A stretch of DNA of 64,000 bases from Endozoicomonas sp. SCSIO W0465 (GCF_023716865.1 NZ_CP092417.1:6556501-6620500), one strand, 5' to 3'; numbered from the stretch's first letter, positions 55,479 through 64,000 are shown. Numbers and translations are program-made. Notes: generated by a model from the letters alone, not told the origin.

Positions 55479-57086
55479 GTAACTATTCAGCACTGAGCAA
55501 AGGCATATTACAGTAATTCCGAACAGCTCTATGAAGTGATTGATATATGTCCATTCCCTGTTTTCTGGCAGACGACAAATAGCTGCGAATCCGTGCAAAC
55601 ATAGAACCACCGTCTGCACTCCTGAAGCAGCCTGAGATTTTCTGCTTTAACTTGGCCATTCGAACATCCCGCTCACTGCCATTGTTATCGAAGGGAATGG
55701 TAAAATCTGACATGAAGCGCAGTGTCTCAGCCTTGAACTCAGTGAGTCGTTTGAAGAGATTGTAAGCTTTAGTATTCTTGACTTTCTTGCGCTTAAGCTC
55801 CTCTCGTTGCTTCTCCATATAGACGACTTCTTTCATTAGAGCCCGCTGAAGCAACCGGTCATAAATCTTCTCGATTCGTTCACAGACAACACTTGGCATC
55901 TGTAGCATACCTATGGTCTTAAAGCCCTTGCAGTAATGCCAGGAAAGCCTCAGTAGCTTCATCAATCGCAACGCCAGTTGATTGCTGTCCCTATCAACAA
56001 CACCCAAAAGCTCCCTCAGGTGATGGGCATTGCAAAGTACGTGAGTTGCCGCATATGCAAAATAGGATTTCCAATGATCATGAACCAGAACGCCTGCAAA
56101 TGTTAGCAGTATGCCCATCGTGTCCATGGCCTCACGACCTCGCTTTTCAGACAAGTAGTAGAGCGTCCATTGTTCATCCCGCATAACGTGTAGCCAGTGC
56201 AAAGAGCCCTCGGCCCGCATACCCGTTTCATCGGCTCCGGCAACAGACGATTCCCGCAAGGCGTCACGAATAACCTCTTCAGTAGAAGCCAGATTTTCAT
56301 AGGTTCTGGCCACAAAATTGGCGACAGTGCCTGCACTTACACTCATTTTATAGAGAGTATTAAAATACTCTGACACGCGCTTAAAAGGCAGGAAATGGTA
56401 TTGGTTAAGATAGACGGCCATAGCCTGTGTGGCTGAGCCATATTGTGCGGCAGCGGTAACACCTTCCGGGAATTCAGCCTGATTCCGACAACCACAAGTG
56501 CAGATTTTTACTTCAGCTCTATGGGCCGTTACTTCAAATTCACCCGGTCTCCCTGGTTCAAACACCTGTCGTTCAATATATTTGACCGGCTCACTATCAA
56601 GAAGAGACGCCTGACATTTATTGCATTCTTTAACCGGAAGGTACTCAATATAGTCAGGGATATCGACCTGTTTAAGACAAGTGCCCTGATGCCCTTTCTT
56701 TCCACCGGCTTTATTACCAGAAGACTGTCTCAGACTTTTAGGATTGGGTTTTTCATCCGATGGATCGGTACCTTTATCTGCGGAAAGGTCGTCAGAATGA
56801 TCTGGAGAATTACTGTTTTTACAAGGTTTTTGATAACCATCAGACGATGGCGGCTTGCTGCTGTTTTGACTGTTCTTGCCAACCTTTTCTTCCAATTCTC
56901 GACATCGCTCTTCCAGACAGGCAACTCTCATCCGCAGCTCTGCATTCTCTTTCAAGAGAATCTCAGCCGACATAGTTGCGGGTAGTTCTGGAATCATGCT
57001 GGCGAATATTGTGGAAAAATGGTGCTTAAGAGGATGGTATAAAAATCAGAAAATTCCAGATTTATGTGGGGGTGCTGAACAGTTAC
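55479..57086 (-). mobile_element. IS66-family element copy 5
   Basis: 1,608 bp flanked by AAACATAA (55471-55478, 57087-57094). Inserted in intergenic DNA just after the LysR terminator. Confidence 0.95.
55483..56997 (-). CDS. IS66-family transposase (TnpC)
   Basis: 504 aa, intact, same sequence as the 16551-18065 copy. Same leucine-zipper-like N-terminus, SQNSSKPPSSDG and DDE motifs. Confidence 0.95.
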   Translation of the reverse strand: MIPELPATMSAEILLKENAELRMRVACLEERCRELEEKVGKNSQNSSKPPSSDGYQKPCKNSNSPDHSDDLSADKGTDPSDEKPNPKSLRQSSGNKAGGKKGHQGTCLKQVDIPDYIEYLPVKECNKCQASLLDSEPVKYIERQVFEPGRPGEFEVTAHRAEVKICTCGCRNQAEFPEGVTAAAQYGSATQAMAVYLNQYHFLPFKRVSEYFNTLYKMSVSAGTVANFVARTYENLASTEEVIRDALRESSVAGADETGMRAEGSLHWLHVMRDEQWTLYYLSEKRGREAMDTMGILLTFAGVLVHDHWKSYFAYAATHVLCNAHHLRELLGVVDRDSNQLALRLMKLLRLSWHYCKGFKTIGMLQMPSVVCERIEKIYDRLLQRALMKEVVYMEKQREELKRKKVKNTKAYNLFKRLTEFKAETLRFMSDFTIPFDNNGSERDVRMAKLKQKISGCFRSADGGSMFARIRSYLSSARKQGMDIYQSLHRAVRNYCNMPLLSAE

Positions 57087-57187
57087 AAACATAAATAAAA
57101 GTAAGCAGTACTAGCAGCTTCGTTAGGCAATCTTCTGCAAAATCAATGATACAAAAGAATGAAAATGATTTGCAGCGGAGTAAAGCC

Positions 57188-57646
57188 ATGGAATCAATCA
57201 AGCCAGTTTTCGCTCAGCAGGCGTTAACCGTACAGGATCTGGGCCGGGATATGGTTAGCCTGGACAGTATGGATAGCATCGATAACCCTCTGGGCTATCA
57301 TGACAGCTCACTTGTGCAGATTGAGATGTACAGCCGAATGATCTGCTATGGCTTCAATAACCCATTCCCCCATTCACGTCAGCACCTTGCTTTTGCTCTG
57401 ATTGGTATTAAATACTTACTGAACCAGGTCAGCCTCGCAGAACTGATAATGGGCAGCTCCGATATTAAAGAGACACCCATCAAGCAGGGACGCCCTGATA
57501 TCCAGCATATGGAAAAGCTTGATAAACTGCTGGACTGCCCCATGATTGTCGGCAGTTTGCCAACTCTTAGAGAAGCGCTGCGATTTGTGCACAAAAAAGA
57601 TCAGCAGGAAATTTACAACATTCTCAAGCGTAAGCTGAAGCGTTAA
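57188..57646 (+). CDS. hypothetical protein (152 aa)
   Basis: ATG 57188 chosen for GGAG 9 nt upstream; the open frame starts at 57146. No family recognised. Soluble, mixed helix prediction: FPHSRQHLAFALIGIKYLLNQVSLAELIMG, SLPTLREALRFVHKKDQQEIYNILKRKLKR with a basic C-terminus. It lies upstream of the large repeat protein gene, 58 bp apart, on the same strand. Confidence 0.6.
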   Translation: MESIKPVFAQQALTVQDLGRDMVSLDSMDSIDNPLGYHDSSLVQIEMYSRMICYGFNNPFPHSRQHLAFALIGIKYLLNQVSLAELIMGSSDIKETPIKQGRPDIQHMEKLDKLLDCPMIVGSLPTLREALRFVHKKDQQEIYNILKRKLKR

Positions 57647-57704
57647 TCTACCTTTTAGGCTGTATAATTGAACTATGGCGGGTTGATCTGGTCTGTAATG
57701 GTTA

Positions 57705-59843
57705 ATGTGCTGTGAAGGCATGAAACTGGTCGATCAGATAAAAATAATCGTACCCCCTATGTCAACTCCCGTATCAAACCATCCTGCTGTCATCACCTTC
57801 GCGGATACCCGTGCAACTGAGCCATTACCCGACACCAACAACAGAAAGCGCTACTTCTCCGGACATAGGGTTCAAACTGACAACAGGGAAAACAGGAACA
57901 TTCAAGAGGGTTTTACAGAGCAGGTTAGCGAATCAAACCGGCCTCTGAAAAAACGCTGGTGTCGGCAATATCTGAATACTTCAGAGACTGGCACATCAAT
58001 GCCTACTGGAATGCCTACTGGAATGCCTACCGGGCGGGCACAAACTATACCAGTGATGGAGCATAAAGTAAGTGCCTCATGCCCTCCTGTGGTTATTGTC
58101 GCCCCACAGCCAATGGAGATTGACCAGAGTAAAGTTCACTCTTCCTTATTATCTGTTGAACACCCGACAGAGCGACCAGAGTCGTTAAGTGTTGATCGGG
58201 AGCCAGATTTCAGCAAAATCATCGCAAAGTTTAGCTTCACTCATCAACATCAAATAACGTCTTGCCTGAGTCAACCCGGCATCAAAACTTTACTGTCTAG
58301 CGCCGACACACTGCTGAAAACGCTTGAGCAGAGGAATATTCAGTTATCCATGAGTAGAGGCATCCCTCCCCTACCGACTGTCTTTTTAGCACTTGATCGA
58401 TTCAATGATATTGTTACCAAATATCAGGTTTGTTCCGGGTATTTTCAAAAAGCCGGTGTGTTCTTTTCGGCTGTGGGCAAAACAATCGACAACACTGGCT
58501 GTTTAACCAGCATGCTGAAGAGCAAGGGCAGTATAACCCTGTTTACCAGCATGAACGATGGGGATGTAGCATCCATTGCTGCCAGCCCATTGATAAAGCA
58601 GATTTCTTCCATGTGTCATGGCAAAGGCTTACCGGAAAAGGCGAAATTGAAAGCCTTTCTGCAGCTGGACTGCCTGAAAAAGGGATGGCAGGGCATTGAT
58701 GAGGCCGTTAAGGACCAGCCGCTCGACCGGGCTCTGGTCACTAACATTTCCTCTATGTGTCATGGCAAAGGCTTACCGAACAAGGCGCAAGTGGAAGCCT
58801 TCCTGAGGTTGGCCTGCCTGAGAGAGGGGTGGCAGGGCATTGATGAGGCCGTTAAGGACAAGCCGCTCGACCGGGACCTGGTTACCCATATTTCCTCCAT
58901 GTCTTCCAGCAAAGGCTTACCGGAAAAGGAGAAAGTGGAAGCCTTCATGAAACTGGGCTGCCTGAGAGAGGGCTGGCAGGGTATTGATGAAGCCGTTAAG
59001 GACAAGCCGCTCAATCAGGGTCTGATCAGCCACATTTCCTCCATGTCTTGTGGCAAAGGCTTGCCGGAAAAGGAGGAAGTGGAAGCTTTCCTGAAGCTGG
59101 CCTGCCTGAAAGAGGGATGGCAGGGCATTGATCAGGCCGTTAAAGACAAGCCGCTTGACCAGGCACTGGTCACTAAAATTTCCTCCATGTCTTGTGGCAA
59201 AGGCATACCTGAAAAGGCGAAAGTGGAAGCCTTCCTGAAGCTGGCCTGCCTGAAAAAGGGCTGGCGGGGCATTGATCAGGCCGTTAAGGGCCAGCCGATC
59301 GACCGGGCACTGGTCACCCGCATTTCCTCCATGTGTAATTGCAAAGGTTTACCGGAAAAGGCTGAAGTGGAAGCCTTCCTGAAGCTGGGCTGCCTGAAAC
59401 AGGGATGGCAGGGCATTGATGAGCCCGTTAAGGACCAGCCATTTGACCAGACACTGGTCTCCAGCATTTCCTCCATGCATCACGGCAAAGGCTTACCGGA
59501 GAAGATGAAATTGGAAGCCTTCCTGAAGCTGGCCTGCCTGAAACAGGGATGGCAGGGCATTGATGAGGCCGTTAAGGACCAGCCGCTTGACCGGGTACTG
59601 GTCAGCAATATTTCCTCCATGTGTAATGGCAGAGGCTTACCACAAAAAGCAAAAGTGGAAGCCTTCCTGCAGCTGGCCTGCCTGAAACAGGGCTGGCAGG
59701 GCATTGATGAGGCCGTTAGCGACCAGCCGCTCGACTGGGCATTGGTCAGCAAAATTTCTTCCATGTGTAATGGCAGAGGCATACCGGAAAAGACGAAAGT
59801 GGAAGCCTTACTGAAGCGGGGTGGCTTGAAATGGGGATGGTAG
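57705..59843 (+). CDS. large repeat protein with 48-residue ISSMCHGKGLPE repeats
   Basis: Up to 712 aa; starts at 57705, 57720 or 57759 (MSTPVSNHP) are all possible. Residues 1-170 are polar and basic with MPTGMPTGMPTG. A middle domain (IIAKFSFTHQHQITSCLSQPGIKTLL...YFQKAGVFFSAVGKTIDNTGCLTSML) is shared with the genes at 45918 and 61834. Nine tandem 48-residue units (144 bp) follow from about 58603: ISSMC.GKGLPEKAKVEAF, then LKLACLKQGWQGIDEAVKDQPLDRALVT. Probably an alpha-helical solenoid. The array continues degenerately after the TAG at 59841, so the C-terminus has been shortened. No signal peptide. Function unknown. Confidence 0.75.
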   Translation: MCCEGMKLVDQIKIIVPPMSTPVSNHPAVITFADTRATEPLPDTNNRKRYFSGHRVQTDNRENRNIQEGFTEQVSESNRPLKKRWCRQYLNTSETGTSMPTGMPTGMPTGRAQTIPVMEHKVSASCPPVVIVAPQPMEIDQSKVHSSLLSVEHPTERPESLSVDREPDFSKIIAKFSFTHQHQITSCLSQPGIKTLLSSADTLLKTLEQRNIQLSMSRGIPPLPTVFLALDRFNDIVTKYQVCSGYFQKAGVFFSAVGKTIDNTGCLTSMLKSKGSITLFTSMNDGDVASIAASPLIKQISSMCHGKGLPEKAKLKAFLQLDCLKKGWQGIDEAVKDQPLDRALVTNISSMCHGKGLPNKAQVEAFLRLACLREGWQGIDEAVKDKPLDRDLVTHISSMSSSKGLPEKEKVEAFMKLGCLREGWQGIDEAVKDKPLNQGLISHISSMSCGKGLPEKEEVEAFLKLACLKEGWQGIDQAVKDKPLDQALVTKISSMSCGKGIPEKAKVEAFLKLACLKKGWRGIDQAVKGQPIDRALVTRISSMCNCKGLPEKAEVEAFLKLGCLKQGWQGIDEPVKDQPFDQTLVSSISSMHHGKGLPEKMKLEAFLKLACLKQGWQGIDEAVKDQPLDRVLVSNISSMCNGRGLPQKAKVEAFLQLACLKQGWQGIDEAVSDQPLDWALVSKISSMCNGRGIPEKTKVEALLKRGGLKWGW

Positions 59844-59940
59844 AACAATGATGAAGCCGTTAAGGACAAGCCGCGCGATCAGGTATTGGTTACCAGGATT
59901 CCCCCATGTGTCATGGCAAAGGCTTACCGGAAACTCTTTA
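58603..59940 (+). repeat. 144-bp coding tandem repeat array (nine units plus degenerate tail)
   Basis: Units begin near 58603, 58747, 58891, 59035, 59179, 59323, 59467, 59611 and 59755. A tenth starts near 59898 but contains a 1-nt deletion (ATTCCCCCATG for ATTTCCTCCATG) after the in-frame TAG. Confidence 0.9.
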
Positions 59941-60000
59941 GCTTTTTGACCCGGACTGATAACCGATTGTCTGAATGGTATAAATAATGGATGGTCTGAA

Positions 60001-60462
60001 TCATGAAGGATGTGGCCAGAACTCCATAATCAACTCTGAGGCCAACTCCTCTTCAAGCGGACCAATAGATTCGATTATGGGGTGGCAATGATTAAAAATG
60101 TCCTGGCAACTAATATCAATGGATTGCCCGGCAACCTGTTGAAGAGCCTTTCCACTGCAACCAAACACCACTCTTGAAATACCTGCCCAGTAAATGGCTC
60201 CAGAACACATCGCACAAGGTTCAGAGCTGGCAACCAGGGTACAGTGTTTTAACTCGCTCTGAGAGAACTGCTCATTTGCTCTGGAGAGCAGATTCATAAC
60301 CGAATGCCGGGTCACGTCACCGGTATCCTTCGACGTATTTACCGCTTCTACCAACACCTGCCCTTCTTTTGCGAGCAGTGCGGAAAATGGCAGTTGGCCC
60401 TTATTAGCCTCCTGTCTCGCCAATTCAATGCTACGCAGCAGTAAGGGTGAATAATCATTCAT
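60001..60462 (-). CDS. nucleoside deaminase-like protein lacking the catalytic Glu
   Basis: 153 aa, cytidine/guanine deaminase-like fold. ELARQEANKGQLPFSALLAKEGQVLVEA and SSEPCAMCSGAIYWAGISRVVFGCS (zinc-binding PCxxC) are clear. The HAE motif, normally TRHAEMN, reads TRHSVMN: the zinc-binding His is kept but the proton-shuttle Glu is replaced by Val. The family (guanine deaminase, TadA and relatives) needs this Glu for hydrolysis, so the protein is probably inactive or has a non-catalytic role. It stands alone, convergent with the repeat protein gene. Confidence 0.82.
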   Translation of the reverse strand: MNDYSPLLLRSIELARQEANKGQLPFSALLAKEGQVLVEAVNTSKDTGDVTRHSVMNLLSRANEQFSQSELKHCTLVASSEPCAMCSGAIYWAGISRVVFGCSGKALQQVAGQSIDISCQDIFNHCHPIIESIGPLEEELASELIMEFWPHPS

Positions 60463-60622
60463 GAAATACGACCAAGCATAACAGCGACTTTGAAACAGTA
60501 TTTTAGCCCCTGCACACTGTGCCCATGTTAATTTTTATCGCATATTAATATCTATTCAATAAACCAAGTGTTCTTTAGTAATCAACCACATCTGGGCTGC
60601 CCTTAAGATATCAGCACCTTCC

Positions 60623-61255
60623 TTATTTGCCACCAGAACACTCCAGGAGATTCAAGGACTTATACCGTTCTAACAGTTTTTCATAATCATGATAAAGCCA
60701 ATAGTTATTATCAAGGGTCAGTTTTGTCTCACTTCCATAATCATTTGTAAACGTAATGATTGTTTTCAACTCTTCTGACTGCACTTCAACCCTGGCTTTT
60801 GTTGGACGGTCCGTAGAAATTGCAAGTCTACAACTGATTCCGCAACCCGCTCTGGTGGAAAGAATATCAATGTGAAACTTCAGCAACTTTTCGAAATTCA
60901 GACATCCGACAGAAGAATCGTTAATATCGTCTCTTTCAAATGTCAGATGTACAGGAGGGTGGTATAAATGCTCTAATCTATCTGCCCTATCTGCCATCGC
61001 ACATTGGTATAAAGAGTCAGACCGGTCTTGAGTATCATGTTTGCAAATCTCAAAATCCTGAAGGCCGGAACACTTTTCATGCCTAACGACACCCTGAGCA
61101 GACAGCTGGATATTCTGATTTGTCTGAACAGAAACGCGGTAGCCGTCGTGGTGGCATGAGCCTGCACTATCCTTTTTGACGGTTAATTCAGGAATGGATC
61201 GGCTGTAATCACCACGACAATCAGACTGGACAACACAACTGTTATTGGTATTCAT
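60623..61255 (-). CDS. hypothetical protein (210 aa)
   Basis: No family recognised. Cys-rich (SCVVQSDC, CSGLQDFEIC, GCGISC) with a likely beta-rich C-terminal half (KARVEVQSEELKTIITFTNDYGSETKLTLDNNYWLYHDYEKLLERYKSL). No signal peptide. Weak ribosome site. It lies between the deaminase-like gene and a heptamer repeat. Confidence 0.55.
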   Translation of the reverse strand: MNTNNSCVVQSDCRGDYSRSIPELTVKKDSAGSCHHDGYRVSVQTNQNIQLSAQGVVRHEKCSGLQDFEICKHDTQDRSDSLYQCAMADRADRLEHLYHPPVHLTFERDDINDSSVGCLNFEKLLKFHIDILSTRAGCGISCRLAISTDRPTKARVEVQSEELKTIITFTNDYGSETKLTLDNNYWLYHDYEKLLERYKSLNLLECSGGK

Positions 61256-61390
61256 CGAAAAACTCTTTTTCGTTACTCACAAAAATTGTATTCAGGATTT
61301 TATTGCAATTATCAGAGTAACTTTGACAAGCCAATTAACTGGTAGTTCAACTTTCTTATTGTTCATTATCCTTATTCCTTTTGCTGCTAG

Positions 61391-61439
61391 CCAATAACCA
61401 ATAACCAATAACCAATAACCAATAACCAATAACCAATAA
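61391..61439. repeat. heptanucleotide repeat (CCAATAA)x7
   Basis: Seven perfect units between divergent genes (60623-61255 on minus, 61505 and 61834 on plus). Seven bp is not a multiple of three, but no coding frame includes it. It could change spacing in a promoter. Confidence 0.95.
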
Positions 61440-61504
61440 AGGTATGTCCTCAAAAACTGATATTTTGAGGAAAATACCGTCTCTACAGTCTACCTTTCAG
61501 GATC

Positions 61505-61837
61505 ATGAATACATCGCTTGATAACCTTTCTACTGAAAAGCTGCTTGCCTTGATAACTCAGCAGCAGGATCACAGTGTTCAGCTTCAGGAACGGATAAAG
61601 ATTCCGGAAAACGAAATCACTCGCTTGAAAAAGCTGAACCCCAAGCCAGATATAAAGCCAAACACCAAACCATCTGATTTCGCCTGTGGCGTAACACAGT
61701 CCCAGCTACTGGAGTTTCTCTGGGATATAGGTGTTTCTATCTCGTCAGGGGAGCTCAGTAACCTGATTACCAAAGGCCACGAATCGTTCCAGCAAAAGCG
61801 AGAAAGCCTGGAAAACCTTTATGAGAGCATACAATGA
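61505..61837 (+). pseudogene. short transposase remnant (IS66-related)
   Basis: 110 aa: MNTSLDNLSTEKLLALITQQQDHSVQLQERIK then LKKLNPKPDIKPNTKPSD, joined to VTQSQLLEFLWDIGVSISSGELSNLITKGHESFQQKRESL. The first part resembles the leucine-zipper start and the second the central segment of a transposase class with GI.ISSGQL..IL..G...F..EK. An internal deletion is likely. It overlaps the start of the next gene by 4 nt. Confidence 0.5.
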
Positions 61838-64000
61838 TCCCACTCTATAATGAATCAAGCCTGGCGACGGGGAGTGCGAATTCCACAGGGTTACCTTCTG
61901 GTAGTGATCACACAACACCATCAAGACCATCAAGCTCTTTCTATTCAGGTCGGCACGTATCAAGACAACAACCCATTGGAAACAGCCTCCCAACCATCGA
62001 TAATTATGAGTCCCCTAAAGAAAAAAGATCTTTAAAGAGAAATGTTTCTCACATTGAAGATGCAGTACAGGATGAAAAATTAAAAAGAAAACGACCGTAT
62101 CGTGAAAATGAGTATCAACAAGATTCATTGATAACGAATTTAGATCAATTAAAAGGTCTTTGCCAGGAACGCAAAATCACTGTCAAACCAACGCTGGATA
62201 AGCTGGTTAATTCTTGCCCGAATGAGTCGAAAGTCCAACTGATATCCAAGCTTGGCATTTATTTTAGCAGTGTGGAAAGAACAGTTAAGAACACGGGTAC
62301 CATTACCAGCATGCTCTTGAGGGGCGAAGGAACCTCAAAAACAAAGAAAAATATTAACGAATTTCTGAGTATTGAAGACCCTGATGTACAAGCAATAGCA
62401 TGTTATCCATTTATCACATCCATTTCTTCCATCTGTAATGGTAAAGGCTTTCCCAAAGCCGGGGACGTGGATGCACTGCTGAAGCTACCGAGCCTCCAGA
62501 AGAATGGCCAGGTTGACCGGCAACTGTTGAGCTCCATTTCTTCCATGATGAGTAGCCGGGGCTTTCCCAAAGCCGGGAACGTGGATACGCTGCTGAAGCT
62601 ACCGAGCCTCCAGAAAGATGGCCAGCTTGACCGGCAACTGCTGAGCTCCATCTCTTCCATGATGAGTAGCCGGGGCTTACCCAAAGCCGGGGACGTGCAC
62701 ACGCTGCTGAAGCTACCGAGCCTCCAGAAGGATGGCCAGCTTGACCGGCAACTGCTGAGCTCCATTTCTTCCATGATGAGTAGCCGGGGCTTTCCCAAAG
62801 CCGAAGACGTGGACACGCTGCTGAAGCTACCGAGCCTCCAGAAGGATGGCCAGCTTGACCGGAAACTGCTGAGCTCCATTTCTTCCATCTGTCATGGTAA
62901 AGGCTTTCCCAAAGCCGGGGACGTGGACACGCTGCTGACGCTACCGGGCCTCCAGAAGGATGGCCAGCTTGACCGGCAACTGCTGAGCTCCATTTCTTAC
63001 ATGATGAGTAGCCGGGGCTTTCCCAAAGCCGAAGACGTGGACACGCTGCTGAAGCTACCGAGCCTCCAGAAGGATGGTCAGCTTGACCGGCAACTGCTGA
63101 GCTCCATTTCTTCCATGATGAGAAGCCGGGGCTTTCCCAAAGCCGAAGACGTGGACACGCTGCTGAAGCTACCGAGCCTCCAGAAGGATGGCCAGCTTGA
63201 CCGGCAACTGCTGAGCTCCATTTCTTACATGATGAGTAGCCGGGGCTTTCCCAAAGCCGAAGACGTGGACACGCTGCTGAAGCTACCGAGCCTCCAGAAG
63301 GATGGTCAGCTTGACCGGCAACTGCTGAGCTCCATTTCTTCCATGATGAGAAGCCGGGGCTTTCCCAAAGCCGGGGACGTGGACACGCTGCTGAAGCTAC
63401 CGAGCCTCCAGAAGTATGGCCAGCTTGATCGGCAACTGCTGAGCTCCATTTCTTACATGATGAGTAGCCGGGGATTTCCCAAAGCCGGGGACGTGGACAC
63501 GCTGCTGAAGCTACCGAGCCTCCAGAAGGATGGCCAGCTTGACCGGCAACTGCTGAGATCCATTTCTTCTATCTGTAATGGTAAAGGCTTTCCCAAAGCC
63601 GGGGACGTGGATACGCTGCTGAAGCTACCGAGCCTCCAGAAGGATGGCCAGCTTGACCGGCAACTGCTGAGTTCCATTTCTTCTATCTGTAATGGTAAAG
63701 GCTTTCCCAAAGCCGGGGACGTGGACACGCTGCTGACGCTACCGAGCCTCCAGAAGGAGGGCCGGCTTGACCGGCAACTGCTGAGTTCCATTTCTTCTAT
63801 CTGTAATGGTAAAGGCTTTCCCAAAGCCGGGGACGTGGACACGCTGCTGAAGCTACCGAGCCTCCAGAAGGATGGCCAGCTTGACCGGCAACTGCTGAGC
63901 TCCATTTCTTCCATCTGTAATGGTAAAGGCTTTCCCAAAGCCGGGGACGTGGACGCGCTGCTGAAGCTACCGAGCCTCCAGACGGATGGCCAGCTTGACC
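61834..64000 (+). CDS. large repeat protein with 38-residue ISSMMSSRGFPKA repeats, partial (3' end beyond window)
   Basis: ATG 61834, open to the end of the window (more than 722 codons). Residues 1-95 are Ser/Pro-rich and then basic (KEKRSLKRNVSH, KLKRKRPY, nuclear-signal-like). Next comes the shared domain LISKLGIYFSSVERTVKNTGTITSMLLRGEG, homologous to the 45918 and 57705 genes. From 62422, fourteen 114-bp units run to the edge: ISSMMSSRGFPKAEDVDTLL, then KLPSLQKDGQLDRQLLSS. They are almost identical in DNA, with SSICNGKG or SSMMSSRG variants that echo the ISSMCHGKG start of the 48-residue repeats. Likely an alpha-solenoid. Function unknown. Confidence 0.8.
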   Translation, partial: MIPLYNESSLATGSANSTGLPSGSDHTTPSRPSSSFYSGRHVSRQQPIGNSLPTIDNYESPKEKRSLKRNVSHIEDAVQDEKLKRKRPYRENEYQQDSLITNLDQLKGLCQERKITVKPTLDKLVNSCPNESKVQLISKLGIYFSSVERTVKNTGTITSMLLRGEGTSKTKKNINEFLSIEDPDVQAIACYPFITSISSICNGKGFPKAGDVDALLKLPSLQKNGQVDRQLLSSISSMMSSRGFPKAGNVDTLLKLPSLQKDGQLDRQLLSSISSMMSSRGLPKAGDVHTLLKLPSLQKDGQLDRQLLSSISSMMSSRGFPKAEDVDTLLKLPSLQKDGQLDRKLLSSISSICHGKGFPKAGDVDTLLTLPGLQKDGQLDRQLLSSISYMMSSRGFPKAEDVDTLLKLPSLQKDGQLDRQLLSSISSMMRSRGFPKAEDVDTLLKLPSLQKDGQLDRQLLSSISYMMSSRGFPKAEDVDTLLKLPSLQKDGQLDRQLLSSISSMMRSRGFPKAGDVDTLLKLPSLQKYGQLDRQLLSSISYMMSSRGFPKAGDVDTLLKLPSLQKDGQLDRQLLRSISSICNGKGFPKAGDVDTLLKLPSLQKDGQLDRQLLSSISSICNGKGFPKAGDVDTLLTLPSLQKEGRLDRQLLSSISSICNGKGFPKAGDVDTLLKLPSLQKDGQLDRQLLSSISSICNGKGFPKAGDVDALLKLPSLQTDGQLD
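62422..64000 (+). repeat. 114-bp coding tandem repeat array (at least 14 units)
   Basis: Units begin at 62422 and every 114 bp to 63904 without a single length change. Near-identity at the DNA level, including third positions, implies recent expansion or gene conversion. Parts of the complementary strand are also open (161-aa shadow frames). Confidence 0.95.

Noticed and set aside
61391..61439. CRISPR-like reading of the tandem arrays (also 49391, 26948, 45967)
   Set aside because: Units are directly adjacent without unique spacers and no cas genes are present.
62403..63938. Two 161-codon minus-strand ORFs in the 114-bp array
   Set aside because: Open only because the repeat unit happens to lack stops on that strand; the plus frame is continuous from 61834 with a credible start and homology to two other genes.

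Overview
The window looks like the chromosome of a host-associated marine gammaproteobacterium, most likely Endozoicomonas or a close relative. This is inferred from three things: Gammaproteobacterial housekeeping loci (deoCABD, glmUS, gadB, an OprD porin), a very heavy insertion-sequence load, and several eukaryote-like protein architectures (ankyrin, F-box, RING, WD40, sphingomyelinase-like). No rRNA, tRNA or CRISPR array was seen.

Layout. 1-666: partial ArsP-type permease. 667-2300: REP-like repeats and a hypothetical gene. 2358-6387: two ankyrin-repeat genes; one carries an N-terminal RING-H2 finger and both end in KKKCPVQ, a polybasic CaaX-like tail. 6856-10243: arsA, arsD and an acr3 whose 5' end has been replaced by an IS end, with a MITE-like element inside the cluster. 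10230-18154: pile-up of IS4-, IS66-, IS1595-, IS21- and IS1182-type elements, mostly truncated. 18134-23172: three F-box/WD40 family loci (one intact, one cut by IS66, one degenerate) plus an acetyltransferase-like gene. 23635-26933: glmS and glmU. 27335-29122: membrane-anchored sphingomyelinase-like phosphodiesterase. 29137-29877: TrmB-type regulator. 30029-41690: a tsx/ompK-type nucleoside channel gene split by one nested transposon structure. 41842-45556: UshA-like pseudoenzyme, OprD porin, META-domain lipoprotein. 45918-47105: member of a repeat-protein family. 47301-51581: deoD, deoB, deoA, deoC. 52128-55413: gadB, a TauE/SafE transporter and a PunR-like LysR regulator. 55479-57086: another IS66 copy. 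57188-64000: small hypotheticals, a deaminase lacking its catalytic glutamate, and two large repeat proteins of the same family as the 46 kb gene; the last runs off the window.

Two themes stand out. First, a putative host-directed toolkit: a RING-ankyrin-CaaX protein, an ankyrin-CaaX paralogue, an F-box-WD40 protein and a sphingomyelinase-like enzyme. Together they would mimic both substrate-adaptor and E3 modules of the eukaryotic ubiquitin system and supply host prenylation signals. Second, nucleoside use (Tsx, UshA-like, deoCABD, PunR-like regulator), in which the outer-membrane channel has been knocked out by transposition. The nested insertion at 30561-41353 can be resolved base by base: target-site duplications match at the tsx, IS1595, ISNCY-like and IS66 levels, and removing each element restores the reading frame of its target.

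Functional calls are from motifs read by eye; no database search was possible.
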